64,000 nucleotides of DNA from Setaria digitata. Lineage: Eukaryota; Nematoda; Chromadorea; Rhabditida; Setariidae. Both the position numbers and the translations under genes were made by a program. How positions within the stretch are numbered: the first letter of the stretch is position 1; every line of letters begins with the position of its first letter. The notes under the pieces were generated by a model, which was given only the letters and a program-made list of their open reading frames with translations, was not told the DNA's origin and ran no database searches. The DNA is taken from positions 120,742-184,741 of the forward strand of contig RCAB01000085.1 of assembly GCA_003640385.1 (NCBI GenBank), in the 5' to 3' direction. This document shows positions 50,230 to 61,800 of this stretch, in pieces.

Positions 50230-51909
50230 CATAAATGAAAGAAAAGAAATATTGTAAAACAGAACAAGCAAAAACTTCGCTTAAATTACGAAGTAACACA
50301 CAATTTTACAGCACATAAAAATTTCGGCAGCAGTTTACGATGCACTCGAAAATTTTAACCAGTTTCAAATAAAAATTTAAACATTAACAAATACACGAAA
50401 AAAATATGTTAGAAAAATAAGTGACAACAAGGCAGATGCAAATAAAAAGTTATGGCAAAAAGGAATGCAGATAATGAAAACCATTACTTGCAATGAATAA
50501 AAACTATGAGGTGTTGGTGTGGAAGAGCCTGAAAGATTAACTTCGTTTAGTAGCTTAATGAATACTTATTTAGCTAAAAATTTGCAAAGAAAGCGAAGTA
50601 TTGGAAAATTAGTAGCAAAAAAAAAGAAATGTATTGGATTGAGGGTAAGGAAAAAGAAATTTAATAGAAGGCTATAGAGAGGCACATGAGAGTGCTTTTA
50701 TTTTCCGGCAAAGGAATCAGAACCGATATAGATAGGAAGAATGGAGAGAATCAGAAAGGAATTGATGAAGTATTTCTTAGGGTGTTTATGATTTCCAGAT
50801 ATTTGACGTATTGCTGCCTATAAACTACTAACTAGCAACGACATATTACTGCTTTCCTAGTGCAGGCAGACCATGTATAAATGAAAGTCAGCTAAACAAA
50901 CAATGCTCGAGTAGATAGCAACATTAAAGATCGATTGATTTTTGCGGAAATTATTCCCAATTTCTTTTTTTTTTTACTTACAATCTAAATCTTCCTTTTA
51001 GTTTCAAACTTTCCCTTCATTTTTCTCAATCCATTCACTTTATAAAAATTTAAAAAAGAAAAAAGTGAACTATGTGAAGTTCTCAAGACGAATTTAGTTT
51101 TGAATTTGTCGTAACAATTGTCGTCTTCAACAACACAGTGTTATACTTTTCTCAGTGATACCTTCTCTCTGTTACTCACGTTACACGCGTACTTTAGCAT
51201 CATATTTTGCAGTGCAAAGTACAATGTATTACAGTATCATAAATTGTGTGTCTAGCATTATCAAACGATGAATTTTAGAATTTAATTTCATTGAATATAA
51301 TGTGACAGACAATTTTACAGTTCCTAACTGTTCATCCCACAAATGTGATAACAAAACAACACTTTTAAACAAGTTCATCAAGGCTTCCAATATTTTGCCA
51401 TTTCCACTCCATAATTTTAATTTTCAACAGTTTACACCTTAGCTAGAACATTTTCTCAGTGGACACCTGTCGAATTAGAAATCTATCCCACATTAATGAA
51501 TTCCTTGGAAAGAACGATATAGGGACATTCGCCGTCTCCTCGACCCTCTCCCTGCTACCACCTGAACTACCAAGATACTACCAAGCATTGAGAAGATCCC
51601 TTCCAACTTGAGAAGTAACAGCTGACAAATTAATTAACACACCATAGGCACGTATTCGTCTTAAGAACCCGGAGGAAAAGAACAGCAGTGACAATGTTCC
51701 TCCTTAATCAGTTAGTACCTAAATAATGTAATAATATGTTCCTTAAAGCTTGAGTTGGAAATATTGGGGTGGAATTCGGGAAGAGGAAAATGGACGAGAG
51801 GAAGTGGTATTTTCAGCCTTTTTATCAGTAATAGAGCTGAAGCTTTACACGGCAGAACTGAATATTACGATCGCCTCGACTGTGAGCAAGCAAACTTTGG
51901 TGATAAATT
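50230..51909. other. Intergenic region upstream of the carrier gene
   Basis: No gene or named element is seen. It is AT-rich with no open frame showing splice sites and coding character. It presumably holds the 3' end of the small membrane-anchored gene's transcript and the promoter of the carrier. Confidence 0.5.
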
Positions 51910-51915
51910 TTTATT
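51910..51915 (-). terminator. Polyadenylation signal AATAAA of the tail-anchored gene
   Basis: The minus-strand AATAAA lies about 40 nt after the TGA stop at 51954. No comparable room for a signal exists between the AGK stop and the next ATG, so this probably ends the AGK-plus-small-gene transcription unit. Confidence 0.5.
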
Positions 51916-51953
51916 CCTCGATCAGTTTGCACGAAAAGTTGAAGTTGAGTGTT

Positions 51954-54561
51954 TCAACGAGTTCTGAATTGTTCTCGAAGCCTTGTAAAGATAAGAATAG
52001 CGACAATAATAAGCCAGATGAGTATCTCCTCGAGAATTTTCCGAATAATTATGTAAAAAATCGGTTGCTCCCATCCGCCAGCATCACTATGCTTTGACTT
52101 TTTATTAGTCGTTTCTTTTGCCGGTTCCTGGTTGTTTCCTTTCTTAGATTTTATGCTCAAGCGCATCTGACCGGAATCAGTGTCGGATCCTCTTGATTCC
52201 TCGATTTTTTCCTTTGGATCAAGACCTTCTTTCCATTTTAGCTTGCTACGAATTTTCGGTTTCGTTTTTGCTGGACGAGCTTCTACCCCAATTGGTTCAA
52301 AAATCGTCTTTGCATGTAATTCATCGTCCACTCTTGGTAATCTACAATATAGTAGTTATATGTTCCGTATTATTGCTGTTTTTCAAAGCTGTCCGGACGA
52401 ATACTGATAATTGCCTCACTTTTCAATTCCATTGATTTTAAAGCTCTTTTCCACTAATCGTTTAAAAAAGTGCTTGGATACAAATGCACAGTAAGCGTCA
52501 TCCATTAATTAGCATTAGCAGCAGAGGACTCGGAGTAGCCCCTTATCACTGTCATCGCATTTATCGCACGGAAACTTTTTTAATTCTTTTCTGGTTTTTC
52601 TTTCAGCTATAACACTTTGCGTATCAGCCTCTACATTAGCTGCAATAACGCTCGAACGTTACTACACACTGTGCCTCCTCTTTAATCGACGATTTGGCTG
52701 AACTCCGATTTTTTTCTTTCATCTATATTTTGGAAGGTTCTTAGATGTGGTAGGATAAAAATTAAAAAATCACTTTTTCGATTCCTTTTTCTCTGATTTC
52801 GAACCTGCAAGAAAGTGACATGAAAAATTTGAACACCATATTTTAAAAAAGAGCTTTTTTCTTTCGATTTTCTACCAGACCAAGCAGGATAACCTTTACC
52901 TGGAGTGCGTGGTTTCCCATTTAAGAAGACTTTGTCGCTGAAAATTCAAGAGATACAACAAAAATTATGCAGATCGATATAAAGAAATGTGTATAGAAAA
53001 AGTAAATAGCTCAGTTCATTCGAAAACTCTAAGATGGAAATAATAGTTTCATGAGTAAGGTCATTCATCGCCTCATGAAATTCCTAACTCAGAAATCCGT
53101 ATGAGAATCGAACTGTTGTGTCATACAGGAGTGAGATTCAGGATTTGATTGAACGGATTTTGAGAGAAGCATGCACATGCATCCTTTTACCAGTATTATA
53201 TATGATTATTATATTTTCTGAGGCACAAAAAACACTTCCTACTGATTACATCTACTGGTTCATTCTTTTCTTCCGTATTGATTAAATCGATGAAGTGTGA
53301 TTAATAGAACCACTAAATGAAATTACTCTAAAACGCAAGTCATGATGCTTTGATCGCTTTTACAGATCTTGATATTCGTTGATCTGTACTCAGTTATCAA
53401 ACTCGAAACACGAAACACACCTCATTCAATCCGTCCTCACCTAGAAAAACCGACCCGGCTCTTTACGTACTAAAACAATAAACGTTGATTATCAGATACC
53501 AATTTTATATCTATGACATCCGACTGAAATGAAAAAAGAAAAAAAAACAACATGAGGAATTTGGGCGATGTGAAATAAATGTACCCACCAGGACCTAAAT
53601 TCTAGGTTTCTCTAAGCAAGATAGAACTTTACCGTATCCACTAGCTCGAAAAGTCTTGTATAACTTGCTTTAAAACCGTTTTCTCTTTTCCGTTTCCGTT
53701 CAATTTTCAAAGAACTGAAATCCTAAGGGATAAAAATAACTGCATCGAAGGCGCGTCCCATATGGTGACCATGTAGTCAACAACTTTTTTCTGGAATTTT
53801 TTCCCACAAAATAATTCTAAAAAAAAAGTTGTTAGAAAAAAGGTCAAAGAGAGTGAGAAAAATGGAATGAAAAGAGAGTAAAAGAAAAAAAGCTAAATAA
53901 TGGAAGCAATCTGATGAATTCTTGCATCAAAATGGGAATATTTGTTGTTGGGCTTCTCAAGCTAATTACGAATAAATTGGAGAGATTTTACAAAATTACC
54001 AAATTCGAGTAAAAACAAATAGCAAAAATCACTACACTTACAACAAAAAAGAATCAATTGCAAATTAGATATGAGTAAAGGGTTAAAAGATTAGTAAGCT
54101 GAGTACTATAGCTATCAAAAGTATCTTCTGAATATCATGATATTGTGACGTTTCAGTCTAAGTATTGTCGTTTCTAGTGTCGGAAATCATTCTCAAGAAA
54201 CAGTCAGATAAACACAAATTGAAACTGCATAACGTCACGATATCCTTTCTTCGGATCATGACACAGATCCCTTCGTAACAAAAAAAGAAAAAAAAAGGAA
54301 AATAAATCAACGAAAAACATGGCAAAGGAGCAACAAAATCATGTTTCAATTCCTCCTAAATTTTTCGGCACTACAAAAATACTGATATATTGGTATCACT
54401 AGGATGATATTTAACACGAGAAAATGCAATCACATTTTGAAGAGGATTTCGGAAAAAAAAATTCAATGTGCAAAAGCAGATGTTTTACGTCCTCCCACAG
54501 ATAAAGCAATTTTGGGTACTTACCCCCTATAATCTGTACCAAAATCTTCCCATAACGACAT
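51954..54561 (-). CDS. Small basic protein with C-terminal membrane anchor, unrecognised
   Basis: The ATG at 54561 (MSLWEDFGTDYRG, exon 54561-54524) lies 13 nt after the AGK stop. Exon 52937-52900 follows (DKVFLNGKPRTP), then a variable middle, then the last exon 52341-51954, beginning LPRVDDELHAKTIFEPIG. Two middle exons fit the phases equally: 52804-52774 (Ser/Lys-rich) or 52639-52576 (NVEADTQSVIAERKTRKELK). The product is about 164 or 175 residues: polar, Lys-rich, then one hydrophobic segment (roughly IFYIIIRKILEEILIWLIIV) and a short basic tail. That layout suggests a tail-anchored protein, perhaps of ER or mitochondrial outer membrane. I do not recognise the family. Alternatives are a 36-residue peptide ending at 52770, or a separate start at 52505 (MDDAYCAFVSK) spliced at 52420 to the same last exon. 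Confidence 0.5.
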
Positions 54562-54574
54562 TATGAAATGAACA

Positions 54575-57500
54575 TTACAGTACTCGTATCTTGGAAGGGA
54601 GATACATATTAACATATTTATTAGTTGATTCAACAAATATTCGAGTTTTCAAGTCATCATCTATTTTATAATCACTACCGAATATTGTTATTTTCCTGAA
54701 AGGTTTTGGTAACAAATTGAACTTCAAAATGGCCGACTTAAGAAAGAGATCGTTTTGATAAAAAGCAGCGTCAGGTGATGTAGACAACTGCTTCGTTTGA
54801 CATCTTGTCCAGCCATCCAGCAGTAAACTAATCCTACTGCGTCCGGCACCTCCGGTACGAACACGAATACCACATGCACTCTGAAAAAAAAAAAACTCCC
54901 AACTTTTTTCTAATTCATGAACCGGGCATTGTACCATTAAATCCACGTATTCTTCACACGCTGGATTACTGGATTGTTACTGAGATGGTAAAAGACTTCC
55001 TCAATTCCGTCATGAACATAGCAGCAAAAATAAAGGTTAGCATACAAATTTTTATGAGTAGTCAGTAGTCGATAAAACTGAACGCTTATTTTTAAAGCCG
55101 TTTAGTTTTTGATTTCTAACAGCAATGGAATACAAAGAAACTTGATTTCTAACAGCAATGAAATACAAAGAAACCTGGTCCTGGATATTTTCAAGTGCTA
55201 CATCGACTGATTTTATTTTCACTTCTCTCGTTTTTCCACACTTCTCGTTTTTTATTGATGAGTAGTCCATCTCTGGTTTTAAACCGTCCTACAAACACTG
55301 TTTTCATTGAATTATGAATGTTAAAGTTTTACAACACTTCGAGTTTTAGTAAGCATTCTACCTGATCAATTTATTAATTTCCAATATGTTTCTAATGGTT
55401 GCTTAATTACCAGTATGGAATAACCTTTCAGCACTTTACAGGCAAATTTTTTTAGTGTGAACAAGGCTCACTGCATTGCACTTCTATCAAATGTTAATAA
55501 TGCCATCAATATTGCAAATATACCAAGAAACATAGTAATGTTTATATTGCTCAAGACACATTAATTTTTGTTCAATTTTCGAAAACCTACCACAGCAGTA
55601 TGATTAGCTGAACCAACAATGTAATGCCACCACCGTTTGTTCCTCTGCTCTTTTATCTTTCCAAATGATGATTGTGATCGACACTTAGAACAACCAGCGC
55701 AATACTCCTCAGAAACTATGTTAAGATCCACTTCTGGATATTGCTGAAAAAAAAACTTGGTAAACAGACCCTTCTAATGAATCAGCGTGACTGTAATTTG
55801 AACAAGAATCTCATTATTTTTTTTCCGTTAAACAGAAGTAACATACTAATAATTGGTAGCCTCCAGGATATGAAAAACTGGCTTATCAAATTTCTTTTTT
55901 ATTGATTATGGAAACCCGTACTTACCTAAAGCTTAAAACAGAGCTATATTGATGAACTGAAATTAATTTCAATGTTACCTTAAAAGACCGCAAAGTAGCC
56001 GTGATATAAGCAATCCACCGTTTCAGTTGGCCCAAGTACCACAACTTATTTTTATTTGTCTCAGCTCTATCGTACCAGCCAACATGCAAACCAGAGATAC
56101 CATAAAGTTGTTGCTTCTCATTATTCATGCTACTTTCTGAGTTTTCCTACAATTTATAGATTTCATAATAAAAAAAAGGCAATGAAAGTAATATACAGCT
56201 AAATTTCTACTCCCTGCTTCACATTTTAAATTCTTCAATTTTATAAACATTGCTAAAACGCTTCTCAAAATATATCTTATAATCATTTTATTAGTCCTAT
56301 TTAGTCTCTTAAACCATAGCAGCTTATGCTCAAAATTTATGAAAAAGCAAATTATGAAATGAAATAAAAAACAACTGAGAGATATTTACCAACAAACACT
56401 TACAAGCCTGACACTTGTGAGATAAACCGGTTGAATTTTTTCTTCGATAAGAGCCATAGCACTTTCGCAATGGGGACGAATGTCGTTTTGAAGTGCTGAA
56501 ATGGGAAATGAAAGAAAGTGCTTTTTCTGTTTATGGCCTTCATTTCGTAATCAACAGAGTCTCCACTGCTTTACTTATTACTTCACTTATTTCTTTATAA
56601 CCATTCATTGTTTTTCTTACTCTTCTTTCTTGAATGTCCCAATCATAACTATGAATAGAAATAGCCTTGGCATTTCAATTTCATTTCCTTAGCGCCCTCT
56701 CTATATTCAACAAACAACTTAATATTATATAACTTGAATTCTTCCATTGCAAATACTTTTATTAATTAAGCCCATTTGTAACGTTGAGAAATTTACAAAA
56801 TGCAAGGAATTCTTAGGCCCAAAGCATTTCTTACACAAAATATCACTATAATATTCACAAATAAATTTATACAAGCAGGCCATTTACAAATCCTCAATAC
56901 ACAATGAGTACTCTAGTTATGGAAAAAAAAAAGAAAAAAGAACTCACTGAAAACACCAGGTACTAAACCCACAAGCGACCGGTTTTCAGAACCACCTGGA
57001 AAAACTCCAATAGGTACCGGTGAATTATTTCTCTGGTGATACACTGCACTTAGAACAGTGCTTAAGGTACTGTCACCACCGATAATATATAAGGCATCAC
57101 ATTCGGTCGTGTCAATGTGTTCCGCAATGGTTTTGAATTCCGAAACATCAGTAGGCTGAAATTATTACAGTCAATTTTGAATTTTGAGTCCCAGTGGCTC
57201 TAGATGACCGGACACTAATACCTTTGCTTGTTCTCTCGGAATGTATTATAAATCAAGAAGAAAAAGGAAGAGTGATTTAAGGAAACTGACCTTAATTATT
57301 TCTACTTGCAAACCAGCTAAATTAAATAATGGTAAAGCATTTTTTTTAAAATTATCAAAAGCACCAGGACATGTCGTATCTACCAAAACAGTAACACGTC
57401 GTAAACGTCCAGTTAAAGCTAACGGTACATCGCCAAACCGCTTTGCTTCACGAGCATAGATAGCCCGTATGTCGCAATCCCTAAAAGAAATTTCTATGCA

Positions 57501-57958
57501 AATCCATATATATATGTTGTAACTAACATATATATATATATATTAGTTACAAACATTGATAAACTCTAAGAAGCTTGTATTATAATTTTGACGAGGTTTA
57601 ATTGAATAAATGACCCAAGGCGCCCTAGAGATTAAAGCATCATCGAAATGTAATCGAAGCCTTTTAAAGTTAAATCCGGAAGAGATTCAGGTATTTTGAA
57701 TAATTCCAATTTTTCGACCGTAGTAATCTCCTTGATATCTTGTAGATTAAAAGAAATTCACTACTCATACTAGAGTGTGACAAATCTAAATCTGTGTATA
57801 AAAAAAATCATATTCAATGGGAGCCTTAATTGAAGAGCAAACTAAGTAAACCTTTTCCACTGCCAGGCCTTAAAACCAGTACCATAAGCAATAGCAACTG
57901 CAAGTGCGGACTTTTTCTTGTGCTCCCAAAGTTTCCTCGGTATATTTGTCAGTTTCAT
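54575..57958 (-). CDS. AGK: Acylglycerol kinase homologue with degenerate ATP-binding loop
   Basis: Eight exons: 57958-57852, 57480-57291, 57155-56948, 56495-56404, 56146-55979, 55743-55591, 55288-55175 and 54880-54575. All phases agree, giving 445 residues; human AGK is 422. The match runs along the whole protein: N-terminal KLWEHKKKSALAVAIAYG with a hydrophobic anchor, the diacylglycerol-kinase fold around LYIIGGDSTLSTVLSAV and VPIGVFPGG, then GISGLHVGWYD, KLWYLGQLKRW, and C-terminal ILKFNLLPKPFRKI. In other species AGK phosphorylates mono- and diacylglycerol at the mitochondrial inner membrane and is a subunit of the TIM22 insertase. The conserved GGDGT is GGDST here, and the preceding nucleotide-binding loop reads VDTTCPGAFDNF, so catalysis may be lost. 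An out-of-frame ATG precedes the chosen start, which was set by N-terminal similarity. Confidence 0.9.
55109..55174 (-). repeat. 33-bp tandem duplication spanning the 5' splice site of AGK intron 7
   Basis: Two adjacent 33-bp copies (55142-55174 and 55109-55141) differ at one base. On the minus strand each begins GTTTCTTTG, so the donor itself is duplicated, as CAG|GTTTC and CAA|GTTTC. The unit is a multiple of three and open in the AGK frame (VSLYFIAVRNQ, then VSLYSIAVRNQ). Confidence 0.9.
57517..57552. repeat. AT-rich near-perfect palindrome in AGK intron 1
   Basis: Arms TTGTAACTAA and TTAGTTACAA flank an alternating (AT)n core, so a 36-nt cruciform or RNA hairpin is possible. It is probably a microsatellite-derived inverted repeat with no known function. 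Confidence 0.8.
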
Positions 57959-58828
57959 CCTTATTCCATCGGTTCATATGTTGTAGCAGGAAAACTTAAA
58001 AATTTGCAATGTTATGAAAACGCCCACCTCGTCAAAGTCACTGCAATTATAACCAACCTTACACAACAAATATATATATTTGTTATTACGGCGTTAGGAA
58101 TTTTTTGATCAAGTTTAGAAACAATGATATCTTTTGTACTTAACACTTAAAAGGTTTCCTTCCCTTATAGACATAAACGCATTGTCAACTCTTAATTGTT
58201 TGAGGACATAATCTTATTAATGAGTGAAATACTGACGAATCTTTTACTTTTTCTGATAAAACTTGCTTAAATATATATGACAACACGTCAGAGAATACCA
58301 ATGCAACAAATACGTCAAAACAAACAACAGATTTATTCACAATGAACAACATAACGATAAAACTGAGTTTTTGATTAAGACTATTGGGCTCAGAAATTAA
58401 TACATTTTGCTGCGAGACGAATTTACTGTGACAAATATTTATTTATTCTGATACAGGTAAACTCCACAATGGAGTATGATGACTTGCGCATAACATGTGA
58501 ATGTCTTTTTTTTCTGGATTCCCGCCTCTATTACCATCAATTTTACCTAAGTAATTCAGCAAGTAAATGCATTCAAACAATAATGAGCTCATATGAAAAA
58601 CTAGACAGTGGGAAAAAGAAAGTCAGACAAGTAAACATTAATTATATTAAAGCAATGTTGAAATGCATAACTTATTTAAATGAATAGTAAGCCTCTCGGA
58701 AAAAAATGTTCACAATATAGGTTTGAAAAAAAAAAAAAAAAAAAAAACTGTACAACCGCAGTCAAGCAATTTCACCCGTTTAAAAAAAAGGTTTATGCTC
58801 GAACGAAAATACTGTACAGTAAATACCA
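57959..58828. other. Intergenic region between the REXO1-like and AGK genes
   Basis: The gap is 870 bp, with no gene seen. The minus-strand AATAAA candidates near 58438-58447 could end the REXO1-like transcript. A short A run lies at about 58724-58747. Confidence 0.5.
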
Positions 58829-61800
58829 CTAATTATGCACAACCTTATGTAGCATTAGCCGCATACAGGTACTTGCATCCTCTTTCGAGTCATGCCCATC
58901 AACTGAAACAACAATGAATTGCCTGTAGAAAAGTTTTACTGATTCATAAATTAATAAATATGGAAAGGGAGGAGTAGGGAGAAGTCAGAACTCACAATAT
59001 ATTTTTTCGAAATTTTAAACAATTAGAGACGTAATTCTAAGAGAACAAAATAGCAAAACAACGAAAGATCATAGGTGGCACAACTATTCTGAGTGGTTAT
59101 GCTCATTAGATGAACAGGCAAATGTAGTAGTCCTGTTTATTAAACGACGGTTGGAATAGAAGTCACGAATTTCGCAACACATCAAAATCAGATTATGATT
59201 TTTTGTAAGATTTTTTAAGATCTCACTTTCTTAACACCATAAAACTGGAAACAAGGTTACGTCGACAATGGCAAAATCTTCCTGAAAAACGAATTTACAA
59301 AGAAACGACTTACTATCTTCCTGAATGATCAGTTGCAATATTTCGGAAGCAATTGTTTTCAAAGCACGTTTGTAGGGAGGTCCTAGCCTGTGTGGAAAAA
59401 CAACCGAGGTATCAACCACTCGATGATGTACTAGACGCATCGCTTTCAAGTCACTTTCAAGACTGTGTCCAATCAGAATTGTCTCAGAATTTACCAATTC
59501 GAAAAATCGCTTTTGGGTCTACAAGAGATCATTTTTCATTAAAAACTAAGTTTTTCTACAGATGGATACTATAAAGCATGTCTTTTTTTATGGCTCAAGA
59601 AGACAAATTAATCCTACTTCAGTGAAATCTTCACTGTAGATGTTTGATAAGGATGACTAACTAATATGAAAGTGTTAGAGATATACAGTCAGTAGTAATT
59701 TCTGAACTTTCTTCCATCCTACTTTCTACTCAGTTAAGCAACAAACGCAGTGAGTATGAAATCTTGAAGTTATTCATAAAGCCATTAACATGACTTCTGC
59801 TTATTACTATTCAAAGATTACGCCAACTACATCTGTAATAAACCTACTTGTTCTAGGTCAAACTCTGCTCCCTCAATTTGATCAATTTTCAATCCACTGA
59901 ATCGTGTGTTACAGTCGCGTACTTTACAATCTGGACGTACAGTAACATCCATTACTAACTTATCGTTTACATCAACTACTGATATTCGTGCCAAACTTGT
60001 ACCCCAAGCCGTATACACCATTTCACAGTCAAATGCATATACTTTCTTGCTTCTTTCATCTTTCGGTCCTGATGGTGGTGGTGTCTACAAAAATTAAGCA
60101 AATTATAATAGAATCTGAGTTTGAAAATAATATAAATGACAAAATATGAACCCTTCAGTAAGCAATGGGAAGCAAACCAAGAACTGGAAATTTTTCTTAA
60201 ATGTGTAACTGATACACAAAGAATAAGAAAATTAACAAAGATACGGACAGGGAAATTTGCAATAAATTCACAAAAATTAGAATATTAGTTCCAGAAAGTT
60301 ATTATGATATACCTCTTGATAGGTTTCCAAAATTGATTTTGGAGCAGTATCAGTGACATGACAATCAGCTACACAACACCCTGCGACATTAAGATCTGAC
60401 TGACAACAATTATACCGAGATTCCCATAATCCACGAGCTAATAATAAGAGGAAATGACGAAAGTAGATGAAAATGGCAACTAGAAGTCAATAATTTTCTT
60501 TTAATAAAATTTAATTGAAAGTTACCAGTACAAAAAAAAAAGCAATGGACGAACTTTTTGTTTTGTAAGCTTTTCCCCAGTGATACACGCACTGCTTCAG
60601 TGTAGCATATTCACCTTTGGGTGTAAGAGCAAATTCAGTGCCACAACGACAACAAATTCTTTTCAGATCTAAATAGAATAATTAATTTTAATAAAAGAAT
60701 AACATTACAGGAATGTAGAACAAATACTCCAAAAGTTAAAGGATGAAAGGATCAAAATGCAAGTTTAAAAACTACTAAGGCTGAAAGAAAGAATTAAATA
60801 GCTGCAAATAAAATCCAAAATCTTACCACTCTCCTCTACAAACAATTTCTTTCTATTATCTAATTCGGACGTTTTAATCTTCACCCTTTTTTTATCCGGA
60901 CCTTCCCATAAAGGAAAACCATTTTGTTCCAACTTCTGCTCGTCCAATACATACTTTGAAAGCAGCAATTCGTAAAAATCACTGCAAAGTTATGACTACC
61001 AGATAGGAAATACAAATGTTAAACTCTTTTAATTTCAGCATTAGTAATATACAGTATTTTGTTGCATTTTATAACATTTCATAACATTTTATATTTGCTG
61101 ATTTCAATGAGAAGTTTCAGAAGATGGAATTGAAAATACTCCGGAATCAGAAAATAATGAAAAATTTTGAGTGCGTAAGAATAACCTTTCACTAATTGAT
61201 TGTTTTCCAGGAGCTAAGTACTTCCTTTGACCCACTGTAATCGATCCATGATGACGACCAGCTAGGATGAGAGAATGTGACACAGATTTTAATGCTGCAA
61301 AACCGAACACAATTAATAAGGTTAAAAAGAACGTATGTAAGAGTATGAAGTGAGACTGTATTATCATTACTTAACGCGATATTTTCAAAACATTAAACTG
61401 TAGCAAAAAAAAAATTTAAATTAGTCAACTCAAAGCATAAAAACTGCTATGTTAGTGGCTGAAGGGAAGTACTGATGGAATATTTTCAAATGTAAGAAAA
61501 AAAAATGTTAATGACCGGTTGTCTGCGGTGAATTGACATCCCTCAAACGTCGCAGAACATTTACTGCAGCGCTTGTATAACCGCCTTTCGTTACGGCTCG
61601 ATCTTTTATTGCTTTTTCTTCCTGTTGAGCCTGAACTTTGACCAACATTAATAAACTGTATCAGTTGCAGCATGTCGTTCCATTCTCAAGAAAGAAACCA
61701 AAAAAAAAAAATAAATACACTTACTTGCTACGTCTGAAATTTCTTATAAACTTTCAAGATCCCTGTAATTTGAAATTTAAAAGCAAAAGAAATAAATGTG

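Noticed and set aside
51954..52505. Independent gene starting MDDAYCAFVSK at 52505 with exon 52505-52420
   Set aside because: It fits the phase of the last exon, but it leaves the start exon at 54561 without a convincing 3' end. It is kept as an alternative in the gene entry.
54874..55068. Extra small AGK exon around 54930-54980
   Set aside because: The direct splice 55175 to 54880 is phase-perfect and aligns without gaps to the human AGK C-terminus, so the extra exon is not needed.
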